64,000 bases of DNA, taken from assembly GCA_022497155.1 (NCBI GenBank), contig MU385730.1:650519-714518 (forward strand). Reading direction: 5' to 3'. This stretch comes from Whalleya microplaca. Its lineage: Eukaryota > Ascomycota > Sordariomycetes > Xylariales > Xylariaceae. Numbering within the stretch: position 1 is the first letter of the stretch; the number at the start of each line of letters is the position of its first letter. The position numbers and the translations under genes were made by a program. Below, piece after piece: positions 47,522 through 60,093 of this stretch. The notes under the pieces are model-generated. The model was not told where the DNA came from and searched no databases. It saw nothing but the letters and a program-made list of their open reading frames with translations.

Positions 47522-47966
47522 CCATGTTTCCGAATGGAAATACACTTTCTCTCTGTTTAAAGAATACATCATATTTCAATCCTGGTACATTTTCCTTGAG
47601 TGTACGTTAGACCGACTGAGATTGAGACTAAATACCGTTTTGTTCGAGTGATAACCATGTAAGATGTGTGTCTGTTCATTACGCGTGCAAGTCAAAAACC
47701 CTGATCCAGTCAGGGGGAAACCAACAAATTCCTTTAATGCAAAAAAGCTATACTTTAAACGACGCAGCTCAATAATTCGGCATGCGTATTGAATACAGCC
47801 AGGGTCGGCTATATCAGGCTTGTTGAATTGAGGGTTAAGGACTGGTACAGTACAAGGCACGAATAATAGCATTGTGTATATAACAGGCCATCTGCCACTC
47901 TAGAATAGCTGAACCTCAAGTCAATCTAAGACTCATTAACACTGTATTTCAATACTACCATCTAGC
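47522..47966. other. Convergent 3' region, hydrolase and monooxygenase
   Basis: 445 bp between stop codons; it must hold both 3' ends. Nothing else is seen. Confidence 0.5.
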
Positions 47967-49252
47967 CTATCGGCTGTAGTGCCTTTTGTCGGAAATCTCC
48001 CTCCACTCAGCCATCGACCTGTGCAATAAGAAGAAGCGCTGTCGCGACCTCTTGACAGCCTCCTGGCACCTCTTAAATGCAACAGAGTAATATTTATCTA
48101 TCGCCTCACGAAAGTCGTTGCCATAATCCACCAATGTCTGGGAGAGCTCGATGGTATCGAGTAAAGCATGGTTGCCACCCTCGCCTCCAAAGATGGGCAT
48201 GGCGTGCCAGGAGTCCCCGACGAAGACAACTCCGTTTTTGATACCGACGCCGAGATCCCCCCGAGAGATGGACACGCAGCGACTCAGCCAATTAAAGACG
48301 CGGTGGCTCCCGATGGCATCGGCGTTAAGAAATTGCGACCACGGAGGAGCAAGGTTTCGAGATGCTATCTCGTCAATCAAGGCCTGCGGAACTTGACGTG
48401 CTTGTTCGGGGGTGATGTCACGCCAGAAGAGCGGATCGTCATCACCGTTTAAGGGCCGTGAATACGACCAGTCTAGGTGTGCATGGTGTGGGTCGATGTC
48501 ACATATAGTGATGGGCGTATTGAAGCCGTCACCTACGCCCGCTAGGATATTAGATTCGCCAGCCAGGGGCTTGATGGTAGTGTCAAATTCGTCCTTTGTC
48601 AGACTAAATTCACCGTGAAAAACCACCACCGGCACGGTTTCCACCTTTACCTCGGGCAGGATTAGAGAACGGACTATAGAAAATTCATGAGCTTTTGTTT
48701 ACTAGGTAATGGCAACAGCAGGACCTGCGTACCTCTCGAATGAACACCATCGGCGGCAACCAACAGCGAGCCATCATACCTAGCTCCGTTCTCGAACTCA
48801 GCTGTCACGTTCCCAATCTCGCCGCGGAAACTTGTGAGCTTGTGTTCGTGTCGCACATCCAGCTCTACCTCACCGCAGTCTTTCAACCACTCCCGGAGCG
48901 CATTTCGATTTGCACGGATGATGTTCTGCTTGGAGTCTTGTTCGGGAGCAACCAGAAGTTCGCTTGTCGTGTTATCGCGCAGAGCTTGATCGATCCATCC
49001 GGAGCCACCCAGATGTCGATCCGGGGCTACGCGTCTAGTCAAGCTGCGAACTGGCAGGTCTCCTAAGGCTGAAAGGAGGGCCTCGTATCCCCATTCCCGG
49101 AGACTGATGGCGAAGCCCTGGCTCCGATCCGGTCCAGAAGCTTCAAAGACGATGTTAGGGATGCCGTGGTTGCTAAGCTGGCGCGCTATAGCTAGTCCGG
49201 AAATGCCTGCTCCGATGATCAGAATGGGTTTCGTTTTAACAGTCATCTTCAA
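47967..49252 (-). CDS. FAD-dependent aromatic monooxygenase (salicylate-hydroxylase type)
   Basis: Group A flavoprotein hydroxylase, 408 residues, from exons 49252-48733 and 48673-47967 joined by a 59-nt intron (GTACGC...CTATAG). The FAD Rossmann motif GAGISG is at residues 14-19. The DG motif AADGVHSR at 168-169 sits directly before the intron. The GD motif that binds the flavin ribityl is VGDSWHAMP at 326-327, followed by [11 protein letters not shown]. The N-terminal part ([19 protein letters not shown]) looks like the monooxygenases paired with TE-less NR-PKSs (nscC/adaC/aptC type), which hydroxylate the polyketide and in some clusters are needed for the last ring closure. It is convergent with the hydrolase and divergent from the MFS gene. 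An alternative start two codons in (Met3) is possible. Confidence 0.92.
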
Positions 49253-50163
49253 TAAAGGACACCGCTAGATGACGCGTATATAGTTTTTCGCTCTTCAAAG
49301 GGCTTTTTTGCATGTGGAATTGGCCACTTATATCAACTGGAGGTCCTATTTAAGACTTAACGGTACACTAAGGTCATCCCAAGAATCCCTTAGGTGAATG
49401 TGAATAGTTCACACAAGAAGGGCAGGACCATGAAGGAAATCTGTTTTAGCAACCTAAAGCTCTATATATCTAAGCCCATTGGCATGTAATAGAAAAATTG
49501 AATACGCGTCACTTGAAAACAGTCTTTGGCTGATGAATCAAAGACCGGGCATTTTAAATAACTGCACTTACAGGTATGTTAAGGATACGAATGGCTACGA
49601 CAATAGAAAATGTTAAAAGCCGCAAAGACCATATAATGATGAATATGTTTACGTCCGGGTGCTATCTGCAAAGGTACACAACGACGCATTTATGGCTCGT
49701 AGAGACCACAGTACGCATCGAAGTCACAAAATACACCTCACCGAGTACTGCCTATGTAATGACTTCAACTTATTCCATGATCCGCTGGTCAATAAAGCGC
49801 AATGTTGTCCTATTATCACAACGGTCCTCCTAGCTCATCTTTTTGCTTGCTATAAAGATTCCCCTTATTTTTTCATTTTTCTCACATGGCGCAGTAAGCT
49901 CGGCTTTTGACATCGTCTTATAAGCCGACGGGAGTTCAAGATCCGAGCATCGTCACTACTTAAAAGCCGCGATGCCTTAGTGCTTGACTGGCTAGGCAGC
50001 TCTTCCGGTTTCATGAGTTCATTGTGGTTTTTGTCTATCACTATACTCGGTCCGTCCCCCATCGCTCATAGGAGTAACTGTCTTAACCTGTTCTAACTTC
50101 CCTCTCATGGTAATGGAAGCTCACGAGCTCCAAGACTCCTATATATTCAGCTCAATATAGGCA
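49253..50163. promoter_or_regulatory. Divergent promoter of monooxygenase and MFS exporter
   Basis: 911 bp between two start codons facing away from each other. Likely shared control of tailoring and export. I found no perfect CGG/CCG inverted repeat like those in the PKS promoter, and no supportable gene. Confidence 0.55.
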
Positions 50164-51983
50164 ATGTACCTCAATGTCAATGCCGAGGCAGGGAGGGGCA
50201 AAAGGGAGCCAGTGACACCTACGTATACGGACCCGGCGATTACGCGGCCACGCATACAGACTTCCGACCTTCACGTTGGACAAAGGGAATTCCAAACGTC
50301 CAACTCAAATCACGGACCAGATCGTCTGCACAATGAGCCCGATTCGGTCACCGATTCCTCAGTCTCGCAGCAAAACATCACAAGCACGGCCGCCTTAGTC
50401 GGTCAACGTCATGATCCCGAGAAGGGGCTCCCAAAGAACGAAGAGGGAAATGGGACACAATATCCTCATCTTGTGAGTACAAATTTCCGGCCGTACGTAG
50501 CTTGGTTGTAATTAATGCTGAGACATCCTGCCCAAGGTCACATGGTCTGGTCCTGGTGATGTCGACAACCCCAAGAACTGGCCGATCAAATCCAAATGGG
50601 TGGCTACACTGGTTGTGTCTATCTTCACATTCATCTCACCCGTCTCCTCGTCTATGGTGGCGCCGGCTCTTGCTGCGGTGAGCAAGGACCTAAACATAAC
50701 AAACCAGGTTGAGACCGAGCTCGTACTCTCCATCTTCGTCCTTGCGTATGCCATCGGCCCCCTTGTCTTCGGTCCACTATCGGAGAACTTTGGCAGGGTT
50801 CGGGTGATACTGTGGAGCAATTTATTCTATCTCGCATGGAATCTAGGCTGTGGATTTGCGCAGAGCGAAGCGGAAATTCTGGTCTTTCGTTTTCTTAGCG
50901 GTATTGGCGGAAGCGCACCGTTGGCTATCGGAGGTGGTGTGTTGAGGTGCGTGAGCTCGTCCGAGTTTGTCTCGTCACTGGTAGCATGCTAACCCCCTTA
51001 GCAGCGACTGTTGGCATCCTGAGCAGCGCGGGAAAGCTGTAGGCATCTATAGCCTGGCACCCCTCTTGGGGCCCGTGGTTGGTCCGATTGCGGGAGGCTT
51101 TATTGCCGGCAACACAACCTGGCGCTGGGTTTTCTGGGCCACCAGTGCCGTTGCGGGCCTCGTCCAAGTCCTCGGCTTCTTCTTTCTGCCCGAGACGCAC
51201 CACCCGACGTTGTTGCGGAGGAAGAAGGACCGTCTGAAAAAGGAGACGGGAAATGACCGGTTGTATACGGAGCAGGACCACGGCAAGGATCTGCTCCCCA
51301 CCCTCGGTGGTGCTTTAGCAAGACCTGCTCGAATGTTGGCCACGCAACCGATAGTCCAGCTTATCGCCTTGTACATGGCTTACCTCTTCGGCCTTTTCTA
51401 TCTGCTCCTCTCGAGCTTCCCCGCCGTCTGGGAAGATGTCTACCACGAAAGCGTCGGGATCGGCGGCTTGAATTATATATCCCTGGGCGTCGGCTATGTG
51501 ATCGGTGCGCAGGTTAACGCCCGGGTGAATGACTCTATTTACATCCGACTTAAGAGGAAACATGACGACGTAGGCCGGCCCGAGTTCCGGATCCCGCCCA
51601 TGTTTGTCGGCTCTGTGCTTGTTCCCGCGGGTTTATTTTGGTACGGATGGAGTGTACAGGCGCGTCTACACTGGATGATGCCTAACGTAGGCATTGCTAT
51701 CTTCTCGGCCGGATCTATCGCGTGCCTTCAGTCGATGCAATCATACATCATCGACAGTTATTCGCGCTTCGCTGCATCCGGACTTGCCGCCGCCGTCGTA
51801 TTGCGAAGCCTGGCAGGTTTCGGCTTTCCACTTTTTGCCCCTTACATGTACCTGGCATTAGACCAGGGATGGGGAAACAGTGTATTGGGATTTATAAGCA
51901 TCGCTATTGGCATTCCGTCGCCGTATATATTTTGGGCTTATGGTGTAAAGCTACGTGCGAAGTCTAAGTATGCGGCAGGGTGA
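50164..51983 (+). CDS. MFS transporter, DHA1 drug:H+ antiporter type
   Basis: Twelve-helix major-facilitator exporter, 565 residues, from exons 50164-50472, 50537-50946 and 51005-51983. A hydrophilic N-terminus of about 110 residues ends in DNPKNWP, the usual lead-in to helix 1 of fungal DHA1 proteins. Motif A-like GPLSENFGRVR follows helix 2. The antiporter motif C appears as LAPLLGPVVGPIAGGFI in helix 5, and FLPETHHP follows helix 6 before the central loop. The C-terminal half has DSYSRFAASGLAAAVVLRSL. This type exports hydrophobic metabolites and toxins, so a role in efflux of the cluster product, and self-protection, is the natural inference. It is the last gene before the subtelomeric AT-rich DNA, which begins within about 100 bp of its stop codon. 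Confidence 0.92.
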
Positions 51984-52217
51984 GGAACAAGTTCCTGTCT
52001 TTACATATATACCGAATACATTATATCCGTAAAGCCTCTTAAGTCCCCTTATTATAATAATGAGATATTAATTATTTTAATAATACTTTTAATATAAAGC
52101 TTTAAAGGGACTTTTTAATTAGCTTAAATTAAAATAAAATAAATAATAAATAATATAAATAAAAGGTTTTAAACATTTAAAATTATAACATTAATATAAT
52201 TTAAATATTAAACTTTT
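51984..52217. other. Boundary into AT-rich subtelomeric DNA
   Basis: Composition changes sharply at about 52040. From 52083 it is a diverged copy of sequence at 61205-61345 (direct orientation, with shared blocks such as AGCTTAAATTAAA and CATTTAAAATTATAAC). Confidence 0.6.
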
Positions 52218-52222
52218 ATATA
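52083..52222 (+). repeat. Dispersed repeat F, copy 1
   Basis: About 140 bp, alignable by eye with 61205-61345 in the same orientation. The other copy is less decayed (it keeps CCCCGGAGGGGC where this one has TTTAAAGGGAC). It is interrupted at its end by the solo LTR at 52223. Identity is unknown. Confidence 0.6.
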
Positions 52223-52448
52223 TGTCACGTGTTATAAGGGTTAAAGTGACTTGGCGACTTAATTCCTATATATTTTATATAATATTAAAATAAAGGAAAA
52301 AGGAAAAAATCTAAGCTAAAAAGTCGGCCGAGAAATTTATTATATATGTTAGGTGTAAAGTTTAAGCTATAATTACGTAATATATATAAGCCACACCTTA
52401 ATATATATAAACCACACTTTAATCTTATATTTAACCTGTGTTATAATA
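52223..52448 (+). mobile_element. Solo LTR, family A, RIP-mutated copy
   Basis: Same family as 30295-30499, beginning TGTCACGTGTTA, with CpA/TpG sites converted and the end decayed to TTATAATA. It is flanked by a 5-bp duplication ATATA at 52218-52222 and 52449-52453; in such AT-rich DNA this is weaker evidence than in the other copy. It is 21 bp longer because of an internal duplication around CCACACCTTA. Confidence 0.8.
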
Positions 52449-52476
52449 ATATACTTTATAATATATGTTATAAAAA

Positions 52477-52667
52477 TGTGAAAGGCCGTTACGCTAAAAT
52501 GTAATTTTGTAATATTAAATAAGTGTTTATTTTTTAACTAAAGAAAAAAAGAAAATTAAAAAGGTATATCGATATAGCTCGAGAGCATTTATATTAGCTT
52601 TCGAGAACTATACTGCTATATCGGCTTATAATTGCCGATATTCCCTATTACGGTACAGCCTATTATA
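52477..52667 (-). repeat. 3' LTR of the 7.5-kb element
   Basis: 191 bp. It shares with 59772-59962 the blocks CCGTTACGCTAAAAT, TATCGATATAGCTCGAGAG and CGATATTCC; differences are mostly transitions. Confidence 0.9.
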
Positions 52668-55600
52668 TTATTTTCCCCTTTATTTTTTACGCGATCGTAT
52701 TACGTCTTTTATACCCGAGCGTAAAATATATATAAATTTTCGTTAATTATCGGCTTTTTTAGCTATTAATAGTTTATTTTATTATTAATTAAGGCCGGTT
52801 CGAAAAATAGTGTAAAAGTATTTTTATAAAAGAATTTTTTTGCTATAAAAATTCCTAATTTTATATTACTATTAGCTAATCGAATATAAAATAGACGCGC
52901 GTAAAATTAAAGCTCGATTTCCGTTTTTAATTAGTTTTTTATTTAATAATTAAATCTATTTTTAAATTAATAAATCGATTTCTGCTTTTAATTAGTTTAA
53001 GCATATAATTAACGTAATATATAATTAGCTTTTATAATTAGCCGCGCGATTAATTTTTTCTTAAAGTTGCTTAAATATCCCGGGCCCTTTTTTCGAAATT
53101 CCTTTTTTTCTTTTTTTCTTTTTTAGGTTATTTATAAATAAAAACTTATTTCTCTAACTGTTTACTTTATTTTCTTATTTTCTAATTTTTTAATTTTCCA
53201 AACTTCCAATTTTTTATTTTTTTTATCTTTTTATTATTTAGGTTATTAATATATTCTTTTATAATATTTCCGTAACGCGCCTTTTCTTTTCTGCTGCTAT
53301 TTTCGCCTATTCTCGCTTTCGCCGCCGCCGCTATATCTTTATCTCGTTTTTTCTCTAGCTCTGCCGCTTTTAAGCTACCTATTCGCGCTATTTTTGCGGC
53401 TTTTTCTCTTTTTATACGTCGTATCCTATACTGCCTTTACGTCGGCCGTATAACTAAAAACCCTTCCGCCTTTTATTCCGACTAAATTTATAAGTTTTTT
53501 TTTTTTTTTTTTTTAGTTTTAAAATATTTTAAATATAATATTAACTATATTTAGCTATTTATAATATACGGTATATAAAATATACTAAAAATTATAATTA
53601 TCTTATCGTAAATTACTTTTCGTTCTTTTTATTCGAGTACCGCTTTTTAATCCCGTTTTATAGCTGCTTATAAATACCGAGATTTGCTTTTTCGCTATTA
53701 CTTTAATAAAAGTTTATCGAGTTTATAATAGCTCGAACTTTAATAAATTATTTATTTCCCCCGCTTTTTTATAATACCTCCGTTATTTATTTTTTTTATT
53801 TAGCTTTTATTGCCGTTTAAAAATCGGCCGAAATATAGGCGTAACGCGCTATTAATATTGCTATATATTTCGAGCGTACTAAAATAAGCGTTATAGCTTT
53901 AAGCCGGGCCGAGATTTAGTAGTAATAAAAATAATATATAAGTTTTTATTTTATTTTTTTGTAATTTTTTTTAATTTATACGCTATATAAAAATAACTTA
54001 TAGCCGCGTTTAAAAAAGTTATTTACCCGCTTAAGCGTATCGTTAATAATATTAGTAATATTATAACTATTATACGCCTTATAATAAATAATACTGGACC
54101 TGCCGCTCGTACGTATACTTCCGCTTCCGGTTCTTTTTTTCGGCTTATTTTACCCGCCTTTATTACTATTATAAATTTTTCGTTTAAATGCGGCTCGTAT
54201 AGCTCTCGCTCGCGCGTTTCCTTTACTTCCGTTAATATTCCTTATTATAGCTATAGCCGCCTCTTTAAACTCTTTCCCGTAAAAATAAAAAAGGAAGTAA
54301 TAAATATAAATAAAAAAAAAACAATAAAAAAAACGAGCTAAATTATTAGCCCCCGGCTAATATAAATACGCCATTCGGTTAGGTTTACTACGTTTTTCGG
54401 TTAGTTTTATAATAATTTTAATTATCGGTTTATTAAAAAAAAAATTACGTAAATAAAAAGGGTTATTTATTATTTATTTAAAAATAACATTCGCGCTATT
54501 TATAATAATAAAAGATTTATAATTTCCCGTAATATTTTTTTATTTTATTTATATTTTTTCGTTTTTATATTTTATTAGTACTTTATTAATTATATAATTA
54601 TTATATAAGCGCAGCTTTCGCCCTTTCTTTTATACTAATTTTTTAAGCCTATCGTTCGTTTTTATATTACTGTAATTTTTTTTAAAACGGTTTATTATTT
54701 CGGTATTTTTTAAGTTTTTAAATAGTTCCTATATTAGGGCCGCATAACTTACCTACTTTACTAATATTTATTTAGTTTTTTTTCGCTTTTTCCGCTTAGT
54801 AATTATTTAAATAATTTCCTTTACTTGCTACTTTATTTCTTTTTTTCCCTTTTTATTAACTATAAAAGGAAATTATATATTTTTGTTTTTTTAAAAAAGT
54901 AGGGAATTATTTTTTACGCAACAAATAAACTCGATATAAAACCGATTGTATATTTTTTTCGGTATATTTAATTTTATAATCTGGGAACTAATAACGTATA
55001 TTATTTTATATTTAACGTATAACTATATTAGTTTTTATAAAAGTTAAGATATAGAAATATTTTTAAATATTAACTATACCTTATTCCCTATTTGGAATTA
55101 TTTTATAAAAAATCGCCGTTTGTTAGCTACGTCTTTTTATTGTTATTACGTAATTATTATTACAGCTTATGCGAATTTTATCGCTTTTTTTAAACATTAA
55201 ATAAAAACCTCCGCCCGTACGCGCGATTCGGAAACAAATTCCGGGATATATTTTACTATTAAAATAAGTTTTATGTAATATCCGTAAAATATAAAAAAGG
55301 GATTTAGCCTTATTATTATAATATTTCGGTTATTAATTATAAGTATTGTTCCCGGTAATAATAAGCTTTATTTAAATTAAATATATAATATAAACGCTCG
55401 AAAATATACTAATATTTTTTAGTTCGTTTATTTAATAACTTTATTAGTTTCCGGGTAAAACGTAATTAATAAGCGCTACTTAATTTCTATTAATAAATAA
55501 AACTATTTTTAAAACCGCCTTACCTAATTAAATCTTTTATTATTAATTATAATACGGGAAAAATTATAATACTTTTAATAATAATTTATAAACCGTTCGG

Positions 55601-57119
55601 TATATATTTCCGCTTTTATTGAAATTATAGCTTTTAATATAACCTGTTTTTTTAATCGATTAAAAATTACTATTATAAAAATAAGGTTTTATTTAGAAAT
55701 AACTAATAAGTCGGTTATAAAATCGATAAATAGCTTGCTATAAAATCGATCCGGAATAAGTAACAGTTTTAAAAACCTTTTTTTTTAATTACGTTATACC
55801 GTTTTTTTCCTACAAATATTACAATTTTTATAAAAGCGTTTTATAAACGCCGATATTTTAGGCTAATAAAACGTTCTTAAAAATATTACTAATATATTCT
55901 TTTTTCCCGGATACCCTGTTAAATATAAGTTATAAATATTTTATATTAAAGCGATACGGAGCGGCTTTTAATTAAAGATTTAAATATACTCGCAGAAATA
56001 TAATTAACCTTTATTGTTAATATTATATTCCGATAACGATACTTTTACGTTTAAGTTTTTAAAAAACGCTTAATTTCTTTAAGCTACCGCCTTTATCGCT
56101 TACGCATAACTCGGGTTTTTCGCTACCTTTATATCCTATAATAATTATAAATTTTTATATTCGAAAATTTCCTTACTTTCCGGGATATTTTATCCGTATA
56201 ATTAAATATACCTTATTTTAATAGTCCCCGCTTATTTATATTTCCTAAATTATATATAAAGTAACTATTTCTTTTATAGTAATTAGAATTCCTGTTTTTT
56301 ATACCTTTTATTTTATACTCCTTATAATAGGTTTTATTTACGTTATAAAAGAACGTTAAGTCTAGTACTTAAATATTTAACGCGGAATTCCAATCGGAAA
56401 TTAAAGTATATTAATTTCTCTAATTAACGCATTTATTGTTCGGAAAGTTTTTTAAAAGTTATAAAATATTTTAAATTTTTATAATTAAATAAAATTATAA
56501 ATATTAAAGTTACGTTTTATAACTCCGCGTCTTATATTCGTAAACAGTTTATAATTACTAATAATTTTTTATCGTAGATTTTATAATTAATTTCTACCGG
56601 AATTAAGCGCTTAAAGTAATAAACTATAGGCAATAAAATCTTTCGCTTATTACATTATAATAAATACCTCCCGCAAGCTTATCCCGAATAGTCTATTTCG
56701 ACTACTATCTTTCGTTCGGGGTTTTATTATATTAAGGCCGGTTTTTTTAAAAACGTTTATTTAAGGTTTTCGAACGTTAGATTTTTTAAAAGCCTTTATT
56801 AAAACGGTACTTTTTTTTTTATAAATGCCGATAAAAAGGTAATAAAATCTATATAATTTTTAATAAAATTCCGGTAGAAATTTACAAATCCTAAAAAATT
56901 ATAAACTTTTTTAAACGTTTTAAAAAGTTCCTATTTTTTAATTACTTATATCTTAGCCGGATTTATATAAACCCTTTTCTTTATTTCGATAATAAATCCC
57001 AAATATTTTATAATAATTACTACAAACTTATATTTATTTATATTTAAACTTAAGCCCGCTATTTTTAAATATTTTAATACTTTTTTTACTTTATCGATAT
57101 AATTTTTTTTTATTTTAAA

Positions 57120-57270
57120 AAAATAAATTAATATATCGTTTATATATATTAAATAAAAAATGTCTAAATATTTTTTTAACGCACCGTTTATATAATATTA
57201 AAACGTTATAAAAGTACCCGTTAAACCGAAAAAAGTTATAAATTATTTAAACAGCCTAAAGCGGATATAA
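57120..57270 (-). pseudogene. Ty3/gypsy reverse-transcriptase remnant
   Basis: Minus-strand translation, ignoring stops, gives FFGLTGTFITF, then YINGALKKYLDIF, then YINDILIYF. This is the classical spacing from the FGL block to the catalytic Asp-Asp box of Ty3/gypsy RTs. The first catalytic Asp reads as Asn, a change RIP would produce. It is inactive. Confidence 0.85.
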
Positions 57271-59771
57271 AAAACCGTTTTTTATTTATTTTTTTCCTTA
57301 ATTTTAATTTTATAAAAAGCCGACTTAATATCTACTTTAAAGAACTATTTTATTCCCAAAAAGGTTTTAAACGTTTTTTATATAAATAAAAGCGGGTACT
57401 AATTTCGCTAGGTAATATTATTTAGTATTTTATAATTATAATAAAAACGGAGTTTGCTGTTCGGTTTTCGGATAAAAAATATAAAAATTTTTGCAAACGA
57501 GTTACTTATATAAATATATCCCTTATTTAATAACTTAATTAATATTTTCCGTAACGTTAATAATTTTTTCCGGGATATATTATATAATAGCTCCTAAAAG
57601 GCAGGTAACTTTTTACCCGTTTTATCGCGATTTAAATTAATCTTATAATTAGCTCTTACGCGATACGGCGGAAAATTTTTGCCTTTTTTTTTCTCGAATA
57701 ACTATTTCCAGCTTTCTAACCAAAAAAAGAAATTCTTTCGAACGTTAGTTTTTTTTTTAGGCGTTAAAACTTTATTAATATCCGTTAATATAATAATAAA
57801 TATAACTATCTGCTAAATTATTATTCGTTTTTTTAGCTTTTTTTATTTCCGAGCTTTTTTTATTTCTTTTATAAAATATATCGTATTAATATAAAACGCT
57901 TCCCGAGTTTTACAGACTTTTATAGTTTTTAGGAAATGTCTTTTTTTTTATACTCTTAAGTTTTCGGCAACTTTTATATATAATATATATTTATACGCTA
58001 TATATATTACCCGATTACGCTTTATTTAAAGCTTTTTTAATATTATAAAATAATTTAAACTTAATATAATATATATAAATATTTTTAACTTATATTTATT
58101 AAAATTAGCTTTTATATAAGTTATTTTATAAATTATACCCGAAACGCTTAATCCCTCCCTATAAATAGCTTTTTTTATCGTTTTTTCCCGGATAAATATA
58201 TGTAATAACTTCAGGCGTTTTATTATATTTTCGCTAATAATAATATAACATTTATATTTTAAATTTATAAAAGTTTTTATATATAGTTATTAATTTAAAT
58301 ATATATCGACTATAAAAAATTCCCCGTTTATAAGTTGTTTAGCTATATTAATTTTTTTTACCGTTATATTAAATTTTTAAGCGCGATTTTGCTTAAAAGC
58401 TATTTGTTTTTTTATTTTTTTAGTATTTTTTCGGTTTTATTTTTTTTAAATTTATAGCTTATTATTACGTTAATTTCAATACGGATAAATAATTTTATAA
58501 AACGATAAATATACTTTTTAAATAGGTAGCTTTTTTTTTTATATCGCAAGTATTTTCCGCGCTTTATTTAAGCGTTTCGTTTTTCGTTTATTACTTATTT
58601 AGCCCGCTAGTTTCTTACTAACGCAGCTATACCGATTATTAATATATTACCTTTATAATTAATTTTAAAGCGATTAAAAATAAAAGGTAATAAGCCCGGA
58701 AAAAGTAATCTATCCGGCGCAGTCCCGCTTCTTAAGCTATTTCCGCTATAATAAAATAGCGATTCTTTAAGTCGGGTTATAATACTTATTATTTAGTAAA
58801 TTTAGTTTTAATAAATATTCGGTAGCGCTATTAAAACTAGCGCGTTTTTAAATTTGTTATTAATTATTTTTTTAATAAGTATAAGTTTCGCTTTATTATT
58901 TTATATATTACTTCCTATTTTTATTAATAGTCGCTCGAAATTGGTATAAAAAAATATAAAAGTCTAATTAGCGGATTAGCAATATTTACGTAATTTGCCC
59001 CCCGTTTTAATAGTTTTATTACGGTTTTTATAAGCGTTCGATAAATATTAAAAGAAAAATATTAAGTTATACGTTTTATTAAGTTCTTTTATAATATAAT
59101 ATAACTTTATTACGTATTATACGTTATTCTCGAGCCGCTTATAAATATTATACTACTTATTTTAATCCCCTCCTATAAATTCCGTATTTTTTTAAAGCTT
59201 ATATTTTATTAATATCTTTTATGCGAAATAGCGGCTACACTCGCCCCCAAACTTCTCGGGCTATAATAATAGCTTACATTTAAACACCGGGGCCGTAATA
59301 ATTACTGGAGCGGGTGCTAAAAGTATTTAAGAGTTTTTTAGCTAAAGGTTTTCTAACTAAAAGTTTACATTTATTTAAGCTAGCTATTTTTAGGGTTTTT
59401 AGAAATCCCGAAAGTTTTACGTAAAAACACCTTTTATTATATTCGCGTTTTATATAATTAATAAATCGAGGTTTTTTTATAGCTATATTTTTAAAATTAT
59501 CTAATGTCGTAATAATTTGTCCTATTATTTTTTTAGTCTCTATTTATAAATTATTCGTTCTAATTGTTATTTTTCCGAATTATTTTTTAATACCGCTTTT
59601 AATACTACGTATGTTTACTTAAAACGGGTGTAAATTTAATAGACCTAAATATTTAGTGCTTCCGCATATCTCGCTAACGGTATCTCCGGATTATTAGGGG
59701 GCTACTTTAAAGCTTCTCCTAATATTTTAATTTACTTTAATACAACTCGGGGGTTAATAAATTAGAAAATA

Positions 59772-59962
59772 TATAAAAAGCCGTTACGCTAAAATGCAAT
59801 TTTATAATACTAAATAAATGTTTATTTTCTAACTAAAGAAAAAAAGAAAATTAAAAAGGTATATCGATATAGCTCGAGAGTATTTATATTAGCTCTCGAA
59901 AATTATGCTACTATATCGGCTTATGATCGCCGATATTCCTTATTACGGCATAGCCCATTATA
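59772..59962 (-). repeat. 5' LTR of the 7.5-kb element
   Basis: 191 bp, the same length as its partner. Its left end reads TATAAAAAGCC where the partner has TGTGAAAGGCC, transitions typical of RIP. Confidence 0.9.
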
Positions 59963-59980
59963 AAAAACTACTTATATTAG

Positions 59981-60093
59981 TAATAAGTCACACTTTTTAC
60001 TTAATTAATATAATATAATAAAGTTAATAATTTAAAAATACGGGAAATGCGTAGATATTTTAATATAATAATTACTTTACTTTATTTAATTAG
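59981..60093 (+). repeat. Partial copy of an inverted-repeat arm
   Basis: Matches the right arm of the palindromic element at 60901-61020 (shared AATAAGTCACACTTTTTAC and ACTTTATTTAATTAG) and is cut off exactly where the 228-bp repeat at 60094 begins. This indicates nested insertion. Confidence 0.65.

Larger units (their letters stand above)
52477..59962 (-). mobile_element. Full-length RIP-inactivated Ty3/gypsy LTR retrotransposon, 7.5 kb
   Basis: Two 191-bp LTRs in direct orientation (52477-52667 and 59772-59962), flanked by a 5-bp repeat AAAAA at 52472-52476 and 59963-59967. On the minus strand a purine-rich tract (AAATAAAGGGGAAAATAA) ends at the left LTR as a polypurine tract should, and RT remains near 57120-57270 read the same way. 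So the right LTR is the 5' one. The interior has no long open frame and nearly no CpA/TpG. The family is Ty3/gypsy from the RT signature; the gag and integrase regions are too decayed to define by eye. Confidence 0.88.
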
